From Reticulitermes speratus (Eukaryota; Arthropoda; Insecta; Blattodea; Rhinotermitidae), in the NCBI GenBank assembly GCA_021186555.1, contig JAJKFL010000039.1, positions 16,286,733 through 16,350,732 of the forward strand: a stretch of DNA of 64,000 bases, given 5' to 3'. Below the pieces are notes generated by a model. It worked only from the letters and a program-made list of their open reading frames with translations. It ran no database searches and was not told where the DNA came from. The stretch's first letter is position 1, and each line of letters starts with the position of its first letter. The translations under genes were made by a program, and so were the position numbers. This document shows, one piece after another, positions 36,826-49,849 of the stretch.

Positions 36826-39399
36826 GGTTACCCACAACACATTTTAGGTCATGTCAATCCGTCAGTCTTGACAATGCACTTAGACGAATGCACCTTTGTT
36901 CTGCATGGGCTCCACTGTTTCACCTTTACAACTTACCTTCGTGTTTTATCACCGGTAGTTGACTCATCGCGCGGTCGCTCGCATTGCACTTCACCCCTGC
37001 CACGCGCGCTCCTGTAACAAGCCATCATGAGCGACCGCAATGACCCCGACTGCCGTGGGAACGGCGTACCGTTAATTATTTGACTTGATGATGGCACGAC
37101 ATACGTCTCATCACGCCTTTAAAAACACACACGGCCGTGCGCGCGGGCGTGTTCGTAGACCGACATAACATGGAAACCTGATCAGTGTTAACAGTCTCCT
37201 AATTTTAACTGACGCTAGGCGAGTTTGCCGCCTGAACCGAAATCGTAGGCGGCAGGTGACTGCCGATGATCGGACAATAGTTCTCACTATTAACATATTT
37301 TTTCATCGGCTTCTGGTATTCTGGTATTATTATATCTGGTTGTCTTTTCCCGCTCGTAATGTGTGATCTTTACACAAACAGTACTAAAGGAATGGTGTCA
37401 TAAAAAGTTATTAATTGAAATATTTAGAAACAAAATCCAGTATGCTGAGTTCCGAACGTGCCTCAACGTTACGTTACAAGCGCGCACCCAGAATTTTTCT
37501 TTGGGGGGGGGGGGGGGTTGAACCTGAGGCCATATATAATTTATGTTTGATTTTAAAAACTATATCTGCAAATTTCTAAGGTTTTATTTTATTTTTAAAA
37601 ATTCCAGTTACTAGTCATCAACCGATTTCAGTGGCTGATTTTGGCTGGTGGGTAAATCACGTAAAAAGTTTGATATCATCGTGTCTTCAAAATCTGTTTT
37701 TTTTTTAATTTAGATTTGCGGGGGTGGGGGTACAGCCCGGAAGCAATCCCCTTTGGCGCGCAACTGTTACGTTATATGTAAATTTCTTATTTTTTAAAGA
37801 GTGCATTGATTTTTAAATTCTAAATTGTATGATATAAAGTTATTTATGTATAGCTGTTGCTAGTAGTACTTTAATGACAATTCTTACCAGCCCGTGTTGA
37901 TACTTCGTCCTTAATGCCCACCGTTCTTTTGCCTCTTTAACTCCGCCTGTCTGCCTTTCATTTTTGATCCCTACAACAACAACACAACCGTTCGTTTCAT
38001 TTACTTGCTTTGTGACACAAGAATATGGCTTTCATTACATGCGGTAAATTACGATAAGCCATTACAAAATAATAACTAATTTAAGTTCAGATATAAGATT
38101 CCTTCTTGGAAAGTTGAGAGTCGTTCAGTAAGTCCAGAAATTCCTGCCTTTTATGGTAACCGAAAATTTATTATCCTGTTCGCATGAACCGAGCGAGATG
38201 AATCCCGTCCACAAAACATGCCTTATTTGAGACCGATATTAATACTGCCCTTTCCTCTACGCCTAGTTGATAAAAATAGAAACAAGTGTTGATTTTTATG
38301 CACATTCACATAAGTCGCTAAGAGCGCCTGTTGCCTTCGCAATGCCTGTCCATCTGTCTATTTGCATGTATCAGCGCGTCTCCTACTGGACGGATTTTCA
38401 TGAAATTTGATACTTGGGACTTCTACGAATATCATTCGAGAAACTCAAAATTTGGTTAAAATTGGACAAAAATATTGGGCAGTTTATATGAAGACTTAGG
38501 TACTTTTATATTGTTGACAGCATTACGAAATAATTTGGAGCTTAACAGTGCAAAGGGAACCCATTTTTTGCTTTTCCGTGGCAACACTGAACACTTTTAT
38601 ATTGTTGACAGTTAACTTGTACGTCAACAACAATACGAATGGAACGGATTGTTGCGTTTCCATAACAAAAATAGTTATGCAGATTACCTATCTTTTTTAT
38701 ATCTAATTTAATTGGGACTGACGTACTGAAAATTATGTCTTCATAAAACGAGTTATTTATGGAATGAAATATTATGTGAGCCACTATTTTATTTGAGTTT
38801 TTGCTGAATATTTAATTTCTTGTTTCCCTTCAGAAACCGGTCATATATGGAGGAAACCATAAAAGAAGGAACGTAAATATACAGTGACTACATAAACCCA
38901 TTAATCTAGACACGCTTACAACACGGTCGCGTATTCCCCCCTGTCAGGCGTTGTTTACCAACTCGTTAGCGGCCGATTCCCGAATGTCATCAAAGTTAAA
39001 TGTCCATTAGTGGTTCCCATGAAACAGACAGGTGTACGGATGTACAGCACTGACCCATGTGGCACTGTGGGTTTGGCCGCTTACAATTTATTTCATTGTT
39101 AGTTATCATTTTTTTATTACCGTAACGGGGTGTGACTGTGTGTAACAGTGGCCTGTAATGGGCCCATTGTCCATCCGAAGGACAATAAGTAAATAAATAA
39201 GGGATAATGGTGGAACGATAGCTGACAGGGTGTAACTAAACGCGTTGAGAACAAAACCTGGCCCATTGCCACTTGTTTGTTGTTGTTTACCTCCTGTCGC
39301 TCCTTGCGGAGCATAGGACCTCCTTTAAGAGGTTTCTTGGTCTGGAGGTGTGCATTTTGTAGTGAGTGACCAGTCCACTGACTGCACAAGTTCTACTCA
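36826..39399. other. intergenic DNA with a possible TIR element
   Basis: No gene was recognised. 37463-37775 may be a non-autonomous element (listed separately). 38340-38500 resembles a dispersed intergenic repeat that recurs near 60540 and 63110. Confidence 0.35.
37463..37775. mobile_element. possible non-autonomous DNA element with GCGCGC ends
   Basis: The left side reads gttacaagcgcgcacc and the right side, inverted, gtaacagttgcgcgcc, each next to a G-rich or C-rich inner tract (poly-G 37503-37517). The match is imperfect and no target duplication is clear. Confidence 0.3.
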
Positions 39400-39560
39400 T
39401 CCTGATATGACTGCCAGAGCCATCTAGCAGTCAATCAGGAGACTTGGGTGAGAAATCATTGCCACTTAGTCAACCGTAAATTCCACATGAATGGCCCCGG
39501 GATTTAAGCCGGGTCTCCGTGGTGAGAAGGCCGCCGTTAGGTATCATAGAATCTTATTTA
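39400..39560 (-). mobile_element. decayed tRNA-derived SINE, minus strand
   Basis: On the minus strand: ccacggagacccggcttaaatcccggg (A-box remnant, then B box) followed by 'gtggaatttacggttgactaa', a worn form of the body in the SINE at 9285. Confidence 0.5.
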
Positions 39561-40481
39561 GGTTGATGCTATTTTTGTTTTTCCTTTATGTGCGATCTTC
39601 GTGCAGTATTAATTTGTGAAGGTTTAATGGAGGTCGTATTAAGAATTGCTTGGTGCAGCATTACAGGAAAGGATCGCCTTTCGCGGCCGTTGCGGTCTCG
39701 AAAAATCCGGCGACAGGTAAAACCGCGATTGGCAATCATCACTTACCGAAGGTGTTGTAACAGTGTGCGGGATTTCGTTACAAACGTAAGTTGTCAGTAG
39801 AGGTTAAAAAGTGACGGCCCTAATTGTCTGCCTGTAATCTGTAAGCTATAGAAATTTAATTAATATTCTGTTGAAATCTCTTTAGGCATACCACTTATAC
39901 ATAAAGATTGTCTGGTCTTTACAACAATCAGCAAGTCAATTATTGTGATTGCAATATTCAATTATGCAGACACGATTCAGCGTTCTTAATTTATGTGACA
40001 GTCACCATCTTTAACGCAATGTCCAAACAGCTTGTTGGAAAGCGTATGACATGATAAACATATCTACCTATGGATATTGTCACTTCCTCAACACATAAAT
40101 ATGGTGAAAGGGGAAATATCCACAACAATGTACCGACAGCTATCAAGCAGTTTCCGATTTCGTTTTACAAATCGGATTCATTAATTAGGTTTCCCATGAT
40201 TAGCCATTAGCAGAGGAGGTCAATATCAATTTTGCTTGTTTCAAACATATCCACCGATTCTACTCGTCATACTTGCTTAGTGATTCTGCAGTGTTTCTTG
40301 TATGTATGTGTAAAATTTCTCAATACTCTGCAGATCTAATATATGAAATGTAAAAGGCAGGCTTTGTTTCCCACGTTCTGTTGAAGTGATAACGAAGCAA
40401 CTACATGCTGGTTTTAAATAACGTAAATGTCGAGTTGTAGTAATAGTAGCTGTAAGTGATAACGGATAGTAAAGTACAAAA
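39561..40481. other. intergenic DNA, nothing recognised
   Basis: A 70-codon frame at 39588-39800 has no recognisable domain and was not called. No other structure was seen. Confidence 0.4.
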
Positions 40482-40790
40482 AGGCCGATCCAGTGGCCGT
40501 GCGGTCTAAGGCGTGGGTCTTCGGCCGCTCGCTTGCTAGGATCGTGGGTTCGAATCCCACCGGGGGCATGGATGTTTGTCTCTTGTGAGTGTTGTGTGTT
40601 GTTGTCAGGTAGAGGCCTCTGCGACGAGCCGATCCCTCGTCCAGAGGAGTCCTACCGACTGTGGTGTGTCTCTCAGTGTGATCAAAAGGAATTACAAACC
40701 TCGACACTGAAACGGGAAACCGGAGTAGGTAGAAGAGGACAAAAGAGAGAGAGAAAGAGAGAGAGAAGAAGAAGAAGACATATTGCAATT
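40482..40790 (+). mobile_element. tRNA-derived SINE, tRNA-Leu-like head, plus strand
   Basis: The head contains GTGGCCGTGCGGTCTAAGGC (A box region) and GTGGGTTCGAATCCCACC (a perfect B box and T stem), strongly like tRNA-Leu. The body (gcatggatgtttgtctcttg; 'gtcaggtagaggcctctgcg') matches the copy at 2385 in inverse orientation. It ends in a GA-rich tract (40740-40780). It keeps better pol III boxes than the other SINEs in the window, so it may be younger. The body carries no tRNA structure. Confidence 0.85.
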
Positions 40791-43700
40791 AGCGGTAAAT
40801 TGGAACACAAATATCTGGTTTTACTTTGGTGTCATAGGTTTGTTAATATTCTTACTTATGCACCACAGTTGCTTGGAAGTAAGAAATTGAAAACTGTAAG
40901 AATCATGCAGCCAGTTATTACTTACAGACTTAGGTCCTACTTAATATTCCACTCATTCATTCATACATCCAGTTCTTCGCCTCATTCGCTCGTGTGTTCC
41001 CGGGTATTTTCTTTCAGTCTTCGTTCCTTGTCTCGCCTGTTTATTTTTTCGACATTGGGCTTCTGTTGGTGAGAAACATTTCATATAATATAATTTTTTA
41101 AACTTTTAAATAATTATACATATACTGTAGCTTCATTTTTTTCAGTTTTTATTTTATTCTGTGTATTATAAACATCTTGCTAGTTAGCATACATATACAG
41201 GTGAATTAAGGTAGCGGTTTAATCTTAAATCACCGTGCATTTCTATAATCAGCAATAAGTCACCAGGGTATTTTAATAATGATAAAAGGTTAATTTATAC
41301 CTTTACTGACAGTTTTGTGCATTTGTTGGTGACTTATTGCTGCTGCTAAGGTAGCGGTTATTTTATGAAGCTTCAGGGCTAACAGAGATGAAAATGGATA
41401 ACATGGTTACAGACGAAAGAATCTTCCATTACGCGGCTAGGATGTTCGGCGACATTTTAATGCCTTCATAACATATGCTTCCGCTTTGTGTAGGCCTACG
41501 TATGTGTGTATGTGTGTATACACGTGTATTTTAATTACGTGTTTTATACCGCAGAGCAATCCTTGCTGAATGCCGTCTCAGTGCTTGACAACGGTTTAAT
41601 AGACAATTCGATAGTTATGCTGTGAATAACAGAACACTGGTGAACTGAATGTGGGCCTGTCCGTACGACTGTCATTACAAACCAATTTTTCCAGCAGTTT
41701 ATGTAAAGGAACACGTCGCTAAGAATTTTCGCACAGACTAACATTTTAGGGAAGGTTAGCGGGAATACGTCGGCCTATAGGCATAGTCATAACATTCAGC
41801 AGGTTTCCTTTTTCTCAACGGCGATATATCTTTACGCGATCATAATGAATAAATAATATCGTTATTGTAACATAATTTATTGAAAAGCACGGGCGAAGAA
41901 TTGGTGCAAGGTTTTGTGTGTGTGTATGAATGCAAGCTTGCGTGCGTGAGTGTATATAAGATCAAATTAGCAGACACACCGAATTGCGAATAATGACGAT
42001 CCATTAGAATCGAAAGTTTTATTATAAAATAAATTAAATTCTGGTTTTAGGCTGTGTAAAAACGAAGCAATTTTTGGCACACTTTTTGCTGTGAACTTGG
42101 AAGTTAAAAATGGCAGAGAAGCACGCATGAAGGAAACAAAAACATGTAGGGGAAATCCGTCTAAAATTGTCCCCCGGTGTAGAGTGGTAATCGCACTGTA
42201 TCTCTCTTGTTGCTGCTATCTAGCGACTGAATGGTCTACGTAGTAGGCTTACACACCCACAGCGGACTTTGCAGTCGTTCGCTGTAAGTGGAAACAAGAG
42301 GAAGTGGTTCTTCTTGATACTATTCCAGAACAGTTTAGTCTCCCAAGAACTGGCATTTGGTAGCTTTGTTTGTGTGCCTTCAAATTTCACGACCACAATA
42401 AAGACGTCTTGTGCGTATTCTTTCACGTAATTTACACAGTGCTCCAAATTCGACCTCAAAGCTCCACACAACAAAGAAGTGTCCAACTAAAGTGCGGGAA
42501 ATAAACCCTCGCGGCTGTAAAGAGCAGAGAAATGAGCTACAACAGAACAAGTAAGTTGTTCGGCATTCCGAGAATGTAATTAACGGAAAATTAACATATA
42601 CGAATAGAGGCGCTATCGAACAGCCAGTGCCTTCTTCCGTAATATCCAGTTCTCTGCCTGATTAGGAGAAAGAATTAGAAAATTGTGTGCCGAAGATGGA
42701 AAATATCTTCTACGGTTTCACAGTTCAGGACGCTCTTTATCTTGGTTGTCAACCAACCGAAAGAAATAAAATCAAATGCCAATTTAAAAATGATAGGTCC
42801 TTGCTGGTGAGGACTGGTACTGTGTTCGGTGAGCGCCACCGCACTCAGTTCCTGAACATGTGAAGCAGCATTTACTGTTGTTAGAATTCATGAATTCAAT
42901 AAAATAAATGTGTGATAATATTCTTTCCACTGCTGAAGGGTGTTACGGATGCAAGAATTTCGTATCTCGTGAGATTCTGAATTAATAAGTAAAACACTGA
43001 AGTCATTTGCAAAATTTAAGTTGTCAAGTAGTAAGAATTCCCGTCAGTGGAGGGCATTTTTCCTTAAGGTGGCCACTTCACTCGAGTTTTAAATGCACAT
43101 TAAAAATTAAAGAGCATCAAATTTTGATGAGTGTCAACTCTTAAATATCTCTTCTTATGAAACAGTATGATGTTGATGAAATTTTTAAAGAGGAAAGTCT
43201 TCCAAAAATAAAATCATGTAAGTCCGTAAATATGCACTGATATAATTATACGTATACTTACAGTGGGTTTACGTGTACTTATTCTTTCATTTACGTGAAA
43301 ATATTCAAACTTCATGAAGTGTTATGCAATGAAAATACTGACTTGTGATATTGCAAAGAATGTAGATTTCGGCGACTTTCTTTTTATAAAGTTCCTTAGG
43401 AGGATAGTTTCAGTTGCTCCCCAGTCTGACTTTTCCACCGACATTTGTATTAAAAAACTTTAATGTGGGCATTAAAAAAGTCATTAGCTGGAGACATTAA
43501 TTCTGCCCTCGGTATAAACTGGCATCTCATTAAACAGCTGCTCGATGGATTAGCTAATCACCGCGCAAAAAGTGTACTTTAAAATTAACTGTAAAATCTC
43601 GGCACAGGAAAGAAACATTATCTCCCGGCTAATGAAACATTTCTTTTTCCGCAACAACTTGGGGAGGATTGTGTGGAGATGGGCAGTTTGGTGTTTAATT

Positions 43701-44331
43701 AAGGGAGCTCTTCATTTTGTGTCGCAAGGGCGAATATAAAGAGAATGGGAATGCTAGTATGCCATCGAGAGGTTGCGGTTTCGGCATTTTTCTGAACATC
43801 AATCTCATCCTATTATTTTATTTTTGTATAACAGAAATAAAAGGATAGAATGGAATAAAACTAGAAGAGGATAAAAAATAAATGAAGAGTAAAATGAAAA
43901 ATAAGAAAGAATGATGGATTAAAGAAAAAAGAAAGAAGGAACAAAAGAGAGAAAGTCGTGTAGGTGGAAAGATGGAATACACGAAGTAAAGGACAAGGAT
44001 GGGTGGAAAAGTGGAGTAAGCGTATTTTTCGAAATACAGATTTGTATTCGTCATGGGCCATGATATTAATTTATTACAGATAAAAGTTTATTGTTGATAA
44101 AGATATTCAGCCGTACGAACGGAGGGAAAAAATCCTTTGTCCGTACATCGCATTAAATTTAAAGTAAATAAGGGAATATTTTATGTAAAATGCAGTAAAT
44201 CTTACGTAATATGTGAGGTCTGTTTCTGAGGGGGTTGGATTCGTCTGGAGAAAATAATGGAATTATACGAATGTAAATGAAATTCCACGGTCGACTTTCG
44301 TATTGTAGACACCGAAACCAAATTTAATTGT
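40791..44331. other. intergenic DNA, nothing firm
   Basis: No gene was recognised. A 16-bp inverted pair (cagcaataagtcacca / tggtgacttattgctg) at 41251-41342 is the only local structure noted. 43830-43960 is a purine-rich stretch. Confidence 0.4.
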
Positions 44332-44419
44332 AATGTATCAAGTAACACACAATACTCAACCAACAAAATGCACTCTTATTATTTTTTTTAGATACTATAT
44401 ATTACAATCTCTGTAAGCT

Positions 44420-44464
44420 AGTCCAACATGTTTCCATTCCCTCCTGGGATCATCGTCAGGGACT
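44420..44464 (-). ncRNA. hammerhead ribozyme motif F, full core
   Basis: Minus-strand order: stem I strand AGTCC, core CTGACGA, bulged stem II (ATCCC/GGGAAT around loop AGGA), GAA, palindromic stem III ACATGT, cleavage-site T, stem I return GGACT. Stem I pairs perfectly with a sequence unlike that of the other copies. All invariant core bases are present. Confidence 0.75.
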
Positions 44465-44576
44465 CTTGTGAGAGTGCGAATTACATAAACAAAACTAACA
44501 ATATAAGTACGTGCTAAAAATATAGATTTATAATCATGGTTAAATTGTAGACGATCTTGCGTGGTAGATCCCTTGT

Positions 44577-45704
44577 CTACTGTGTACAGGAAATTTGTTG
44601 TTTATATGCGGATGGATAAGACAGTAATATCTACTGTGTACAGGAAATTTGTTGTTTGTATGCGGATGGATAAGACAGTAATATCTACTGTGTACAGGAA
44701 ATTTGTTGTTTATATGAGGATGGATAAGACGTAATATCTACTGTGTACAGGAAATTTGTTGTTTAAATGCGGATGGATAAGACAGTAATATCTACTGTGT
44801 ACAGGAAATTTGTTGTTTAAATGCGGATGGATAAGACAGTAATATCTACTGTGTACAGGAAATTTGTTTTGTTTAAATGCGGATGGATAAGACAGTAATA
44901 TCTACTGTGTACAGGAAATTTGTTGTTTATATGAGGATGGATGAGACTGTAATATCTACTGTGTACAGGAAATTTGTTGTTTATATGCTGATGGATAAGA
45001 CTGTAATATCTACTGTGTACAGGAAATTTGTTGTTTGTATGCTGATGGATAAGACAGTAATATCTACTGTGTACAGGAAATTTGTTGTTTATATGAGGAT
45101 GGATAAGACTGTAATATCTACTGTGTACAGGAAATTTGTTGTTTATATGCTGATGGATAAGACTGTAATATCTACTGTGTACAGGAAATTTGTTGTTTAT
45201 ATGAGGATGGATAAGACTGTAATATCTACTGTGTACAGGAAATTTGTTGTTTGTATGCGGATGGATAAGACAGTAATATGTACTGTGTACAGGAAATTTG
45301 TTGTTTATATGAGGATGGATAAGACTGTAATATCTACTGTGTACAGGAAATTTGTTGTTTGTATGCGGATGGATAAGACAGTAATATGTACTGTGTACAG
45401 GAAATTTGTTGTTTGTATGCGGATGGATAAGACTGTAATATCTACTGTGTACAGAAATTTGTTGTTTGTATGCGGATGGATAAGACTGTAATATCTACTG
45501 TGTACAGGAAATTTGTTGTTTGTATGCGGATGGATAAGACAGTAATATGTACTGTGTACAGGAAATTTGTTGTTTATATGAGGATGGATAAGACTGTAAT
45601 ATCTACTGTGTACAGGAAATTTGTTGTTTAAATGCGGATGGATAAGACAGTAATATCTACTGTGTACAGGAAATTTGTTGTTTATATGAGGATGGATAAG
45701 ACAG
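44577..45704. repeat. 54-bp minisatellite, about 21 copies
   Basis: The unit contains ctactgtgtacaggaaattt, then gttgttt, a variable trinucleotide-scale segment (atatgaggatgga, gtatgcggatgga, aaatgcggatgga, atatgctgatgga) and 'taagacagtaatat'. Because 54 is divisible by 3 and the unit has no stop in some frames, long spurious frames arise on both strands. The array ends in a head-to-head inverted partial unit (45707-45736) that can form a snap-back hairpin with the last copy. Confidence 0.95.
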
Positions 45705-45838
45705 TTCTGTCTTATCCATCCGCATACAAACAACCAATAATATATTTAAGAAAATAAGAAGAGTGCATTTGTTGGTTGAGTATTGTGTTTGATCAGTGAC
45801 AATGCACGGTACGAATAATATAAAATGTATCAAGTAAC

Positions 45839-48800
45839 TTAGAGATAAAACACGGAGATCGGACGGCCCAACAGACGTAACCTTACCATTATACTTTCAT
45901 TGTACGAACATGTTGCATAGAAAGCAACACAGATTTCAGTGGATCAAAGCAAGAAAGGAGATGTTGAAACTGTAAGTGAATGATTCCGCCTCAGAGATTG
46001 CATAAATACAAATTAAGTACGTGGAGTCTAGTCTTTCTAGAGAAGTTGTCGGTCGTTTAGCTAATTCAAAACATACCCCATATATTATGGAACCCCATGG
46101 CTCATTACCTTGTTTACAGAATCTTTCCACTGAATCTTATTTTTAGTCCTGTTCAAGAACTCTGACCCTGTTTATTCAAGAGCCAGTGTAATATTATCGT
46201 ACCATCATGGCCTGTGGCATGCTGGTTGTCCCTGCTGTTGAGATGTATCGACTAAAGCTTTTCTTTCTCCTCTCTGAAACTACGAATTATGTAATCATAA
46301 ACTGCAAATTTCGAATTTAACACAGGTTTTAAGGCAGATGTTAGTAGTTTTCTTGCAGCACGCTCTAAATTAAATAACCCTTAATGCCTTAACATTTGCG
46401 AGGGCTTTTTCATTACATCCAGAAGTGTCATGAGGGTTTCTTAAAATGGGCCACCATCACCTTTTTTGACGTCCCTTCCATCTCATCCTTCACAATAACC
46501 CACTTGACCCTGTGTTACCCATAAAGTTGAAAAAAGTGCCATTCAATAAACTAAGCAACACAGAACAATGTAACAAACAAGAATTCAGTTCCTCCACCTG
46601 AAGCCAATTGTTTGTTGTTCGCAGCAAAGGAAATAGTCTTCAAACTTTGGTTTGATTCATTGTTTCCTCCCTTCAGTGGAGGTATGATGAAGTGACTGGC
46701 AAGTCAAAGGTTCCCTGCCTGGCAGGAAATGGAGGCAGGGTCCGAACAATGGACACAGCGGTCACTTGATTCTTACTGCGCCGACGTAAATCGGGCTGGA
46801 CTTCCTCACTGGAATTAGCACTACGGATTGATAGTCAGCCCAACAGCCTCATATGTTTCTTATTTAAGCAGGACAATAGATTTTCGATGCGGAATAGGTG
46901 TCAGTAAAGTTACTGGGCTAGATATTGAACGGAGTTCTTTCCCGGCAAGAAAAATGGTAATTCTCCTCGACCTCACGTCCAGAAAAGCTGTAGAGTCCAC
47001 CCAGCATTCTTTCCAATAGATAGGCTTGCTGGAGGCAAAGTTAAGGAAGTATGAATCTGACCACCTACCTGTACTTGATGTCGAGATTAAACATGTATGG
47101 CCCCTTATCTACACTCCCTTTCTATGCTTTAATGATGTGGTTGTTAATTTTATGAGCTTTTTCGTGTCCGATTTAGTGAACATATCTAACTTACTTAAAG
47201 TATAAACATTATTTATTTAAAACCTAGTGAAGTTGTAGAACAAAGCGTGAAGGAGGAGGAAAATCAAGATTTCTTGGGCAAAAAGTGTTTCAGATAGAAG
47301 GATCTAAATTCGGCGAAATCATCTTGGTCTACCAGGTGCAAACTGCTGTGGTGTATCGTTCTATTAGGAATATAAGGGTCCTGACATGTAATTAATTCAA
47401 ATGTGTTTTATTAGCTGTGACTTAAGTATCAAGGTCGGTCGAATATCATTTCTTAACAAACCACCAAAAAGTGTTTAGTATTTCTAACACAGTGGAGCAG
47501 ATTTATGCTTGCGAAACTATTAATTGCACATGTAGTCATGAAATTCGCCGCATTTTACAGAACCCGAATGATCATTATAGTGTGTATAGGCACCCGCCAC
47601 TGGACTTCATTTTTAATCGGATGAATCCAGTCCACATCCCCTTAACTGGTTTTTCAATTCATCTTGATACAATCCTGTCACACACTTGTGTGTTTCCCAA
47701 GTTGTTTCTTCTCTTTGGGTTTTTCGACTAAAATATTTCATGCATTTCTCATCCCTCCCCCGTTCTGCCACATGTTTGTCAGTCTCGCACTTCTATATTT
47801 CATCTCAGTAAGAAAATTTAATGCAGTACTTAAAATCGCTTACTAGTCGTAACGGTAAATGCATAGCTTTAATTAAATAAATTCCTTCCAGAATGCATTT
47901 TCAGAAATGTGTTGGAAGGCTGCATGATTGTTAGCAATAGTAAGACAATATGTAATGCACCATGCAACAAAGTCTTCCTGTGAAAAGCTGAAATAATTGA
48001 GGATACAGAAGGCTGCATAGATTTAACCAGGAGATTAAAACAATTTTTTTCTTTACTGAAAACAATACTGCAGGGGTTGATGCAACCCTTTAGAGTAACA
48101 CGGTTTATAGGGGAAGCGTATTGGTGATGTAATCTGTATTTATATTAACTAAACGCAATGAAATGCCAGTGAGCCAGCTAGTCTCTTGTAATGCTGCAAC
48201 GGTATTCATGCAGTTCCATCCGCTTGTTCTATGCAAGCTGATGGATATACATGTGAAGTTAATTGAGTCCCCGTGCATGTGTGTATGCACATTATGACAT
48301 TCTCTCTCTCTCAATCGCCTGCTTCACTCCTAAATCACCGTGTCTATTGTGTTACATACCACGAGAGCATGAATTTATTACTGCTATGGGCCCTTTCTCT
48401 CCGATGTTCATTCGTTCTCTCAAACCCCAACTTTCCCTCCCAACATGCAGGCCCATTTGATTCAATCATAGATAATTCTGTTGTATGTATTTGTGTTTCT
48501 ATCCTCATCTCCATACGATCTATATGCAACTGTTTTGGTATAGAATTTACGGAAAAAAAATCATTAGCCACCACGTCGAGTGATGGGAAATATGACATTC
48601 TGTTTTAGATCCACACAGATAAACACAACAATGGAGATATACTTCTGTAAATAAATAAGCATATGTATCACTTTGTTCTGAAGTGTATGCAGTGTTGTTA
48701 TATATTTTTTAATGCAGCTGCAATTTAATTTGTGTGAATACGCGTTAAAAATTCTGGCAGAGTGTGAGAAAATATATTCTAGAATTATTGCCATTTAATC

Positions 48801-49124
48801 GGTAGAGACGTAAAGGTGCTCATACGGCGACGCACACTCGTTCTCAATATTTTTACCTTAAGTGTATTCGACCTAGGGCCCACGCTGTTGTTATGCTGTA
48901 ATTTGTTTTCAAAACAACGTTTATATTACAGTCGTTTACATATTGATTATTTTCAATACAGAAAACGTATTTCGCAGAAATCCGTACATGCATTTCTAAT
49001 TTCTTGCCATACATATTTTCATGTATCAGGCCACTGTGGCTCAAATCTTAGTCGAGAAATGCAACAAGTTTTCGCGCGGTCGCCATGTTATTAGTTAATA
49101 TTCATTCATTCTGTAGTCTGTCTT
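45839..49124. other. intergenic DNA, nothing recognised
   Basis: Many short frames, none with a domain or splice pattern. Ordinary CpG content. No repeat could be supported. Confidence 0.4.
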
Positions 49125-49510
49125 ACAACAGGTCCGTAGCCTCTTCCAAAGCGAGTTCTCCGCAGGGTGCGATCTAGTGCTCCTCTTTCAATTTCCAGTA
49201 TCTTCTCTTTTCCTTAAGGTCATCCAGTAGCTGCTTACGTCTTCTCCCTCGTCGTCCCGTCATTTCTATCCTTCCTTCTAACTTTCCTTCAATCACGTGT
49301 TTCAGAAGGCAGTTTCTACGCAAGATGTGACCAATCCAGTTATCCTTTCTTCTTTTTATTGTATGTAGGATATTTCTCACCTCCTTGACTCTGTGTAATA
49401 CTTCTTCATTTCTCACACGATCGGTGCAACTGATCTTCTCCATCCTTCTCCAACACCACATTTCAAAATTTTCCGGGTATTTCTGATCTACTTTCCGAAG
49501 TGTCCACGTT
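49125..49510 (-). mobile_element. LINE C-terminal fragment (family 2), minus strand
   Basis: The minus strand encodes TWTLRKVDQKYPENFEMWCW at about 49500-49440, then 'RRMEKIS', HTIKRRKDNWIGHILRRNCL and GRIEMTGRRGRRRKQLLDDL. This is the end of a non-LTR retrotransposon protein, a different family from the 30.6-kb LINE. The frame is open for most of its length and is lost after 'KLKEEH', where further family-like sequence continues. The overlapping 'TWRLRKV' end of the same family is seen at 58590-58800. Confidence 0.8.
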
Positions 49511-49849
49511 TAATATATTAAATATAAAAAATCCACACTAGAAATTACTTATTTGAGGATAGCCTGTCTGTTGTTATAGATAATAGTTTGTTACCGTAGT
49601 TTGTGTACTGCTGCCTATTCTAAAATTTGCGCGGAATCGTGATGGAGTCTTAGATGTAGCAATTTAAGGTACGGTGTTGTGATGACCTTCGTTTAAATTA
49701 CCTTAGTTTCAGGCTTAATGTAAATCACCACATTTTGTTAAAAGCTCCCAAAATACACACACAGCATCCCTCAATCTATAATGAACAATCTTAAGCTGTG
49801 AGCATAATTTGACTGATTTTTATTTTGCAGTTCTTTACATTTCTGTAGT
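49511..49849. other. intergenic DNA, nothing recognised
   Basis: No coding or repeat signal could be supported. Confidence 0.4.

Larger units (their letters stand above)
44347..45823 (-). mobile_element. hammerhead foldback element with minisatellite core (family H1)
   Basis: A 15-bp direct repeat AATGTATCAAGTAAC (44332-44346 and 45824-45838) flanks the element as a target-site duplication. Read on the minus strand: 13 nt, ACCGTGCAT (45810-45802), 13 nt, 5' arm (45788-45735), a core filled by the 54-bp minisatellite, hammerhead (44464-44420), 3' arm (to 44347), duplication. The arms share acacaatactcaaccaac in opposite sense. From the predicted cleavage site to the element end is 78 nt. The layout matches the 53-kb copy. 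There is no protein-coding capacity. Confidence 0.8.

Noticed and set aside
40482-40566. tRNA-Leu gene
   Set aside because: The pol III boxes are good but the acceptor and anticodon stems do not close and sequence continues into a SINE body shared with 2385-2642.
40533-41072. 179-codon frame
   Set aside because: It begins inside the SINE and runs through a GA repeat; no domain.
44877-45491. 204-codon frame of an 18-residue repeated peptide (and a 142-codon frame on the other strand)
   Set aside because: Both come from the 54-bp minisatellite, whose length is a multiple of three and lacks stops in several frames. No conserved codon use, no splice or start context.
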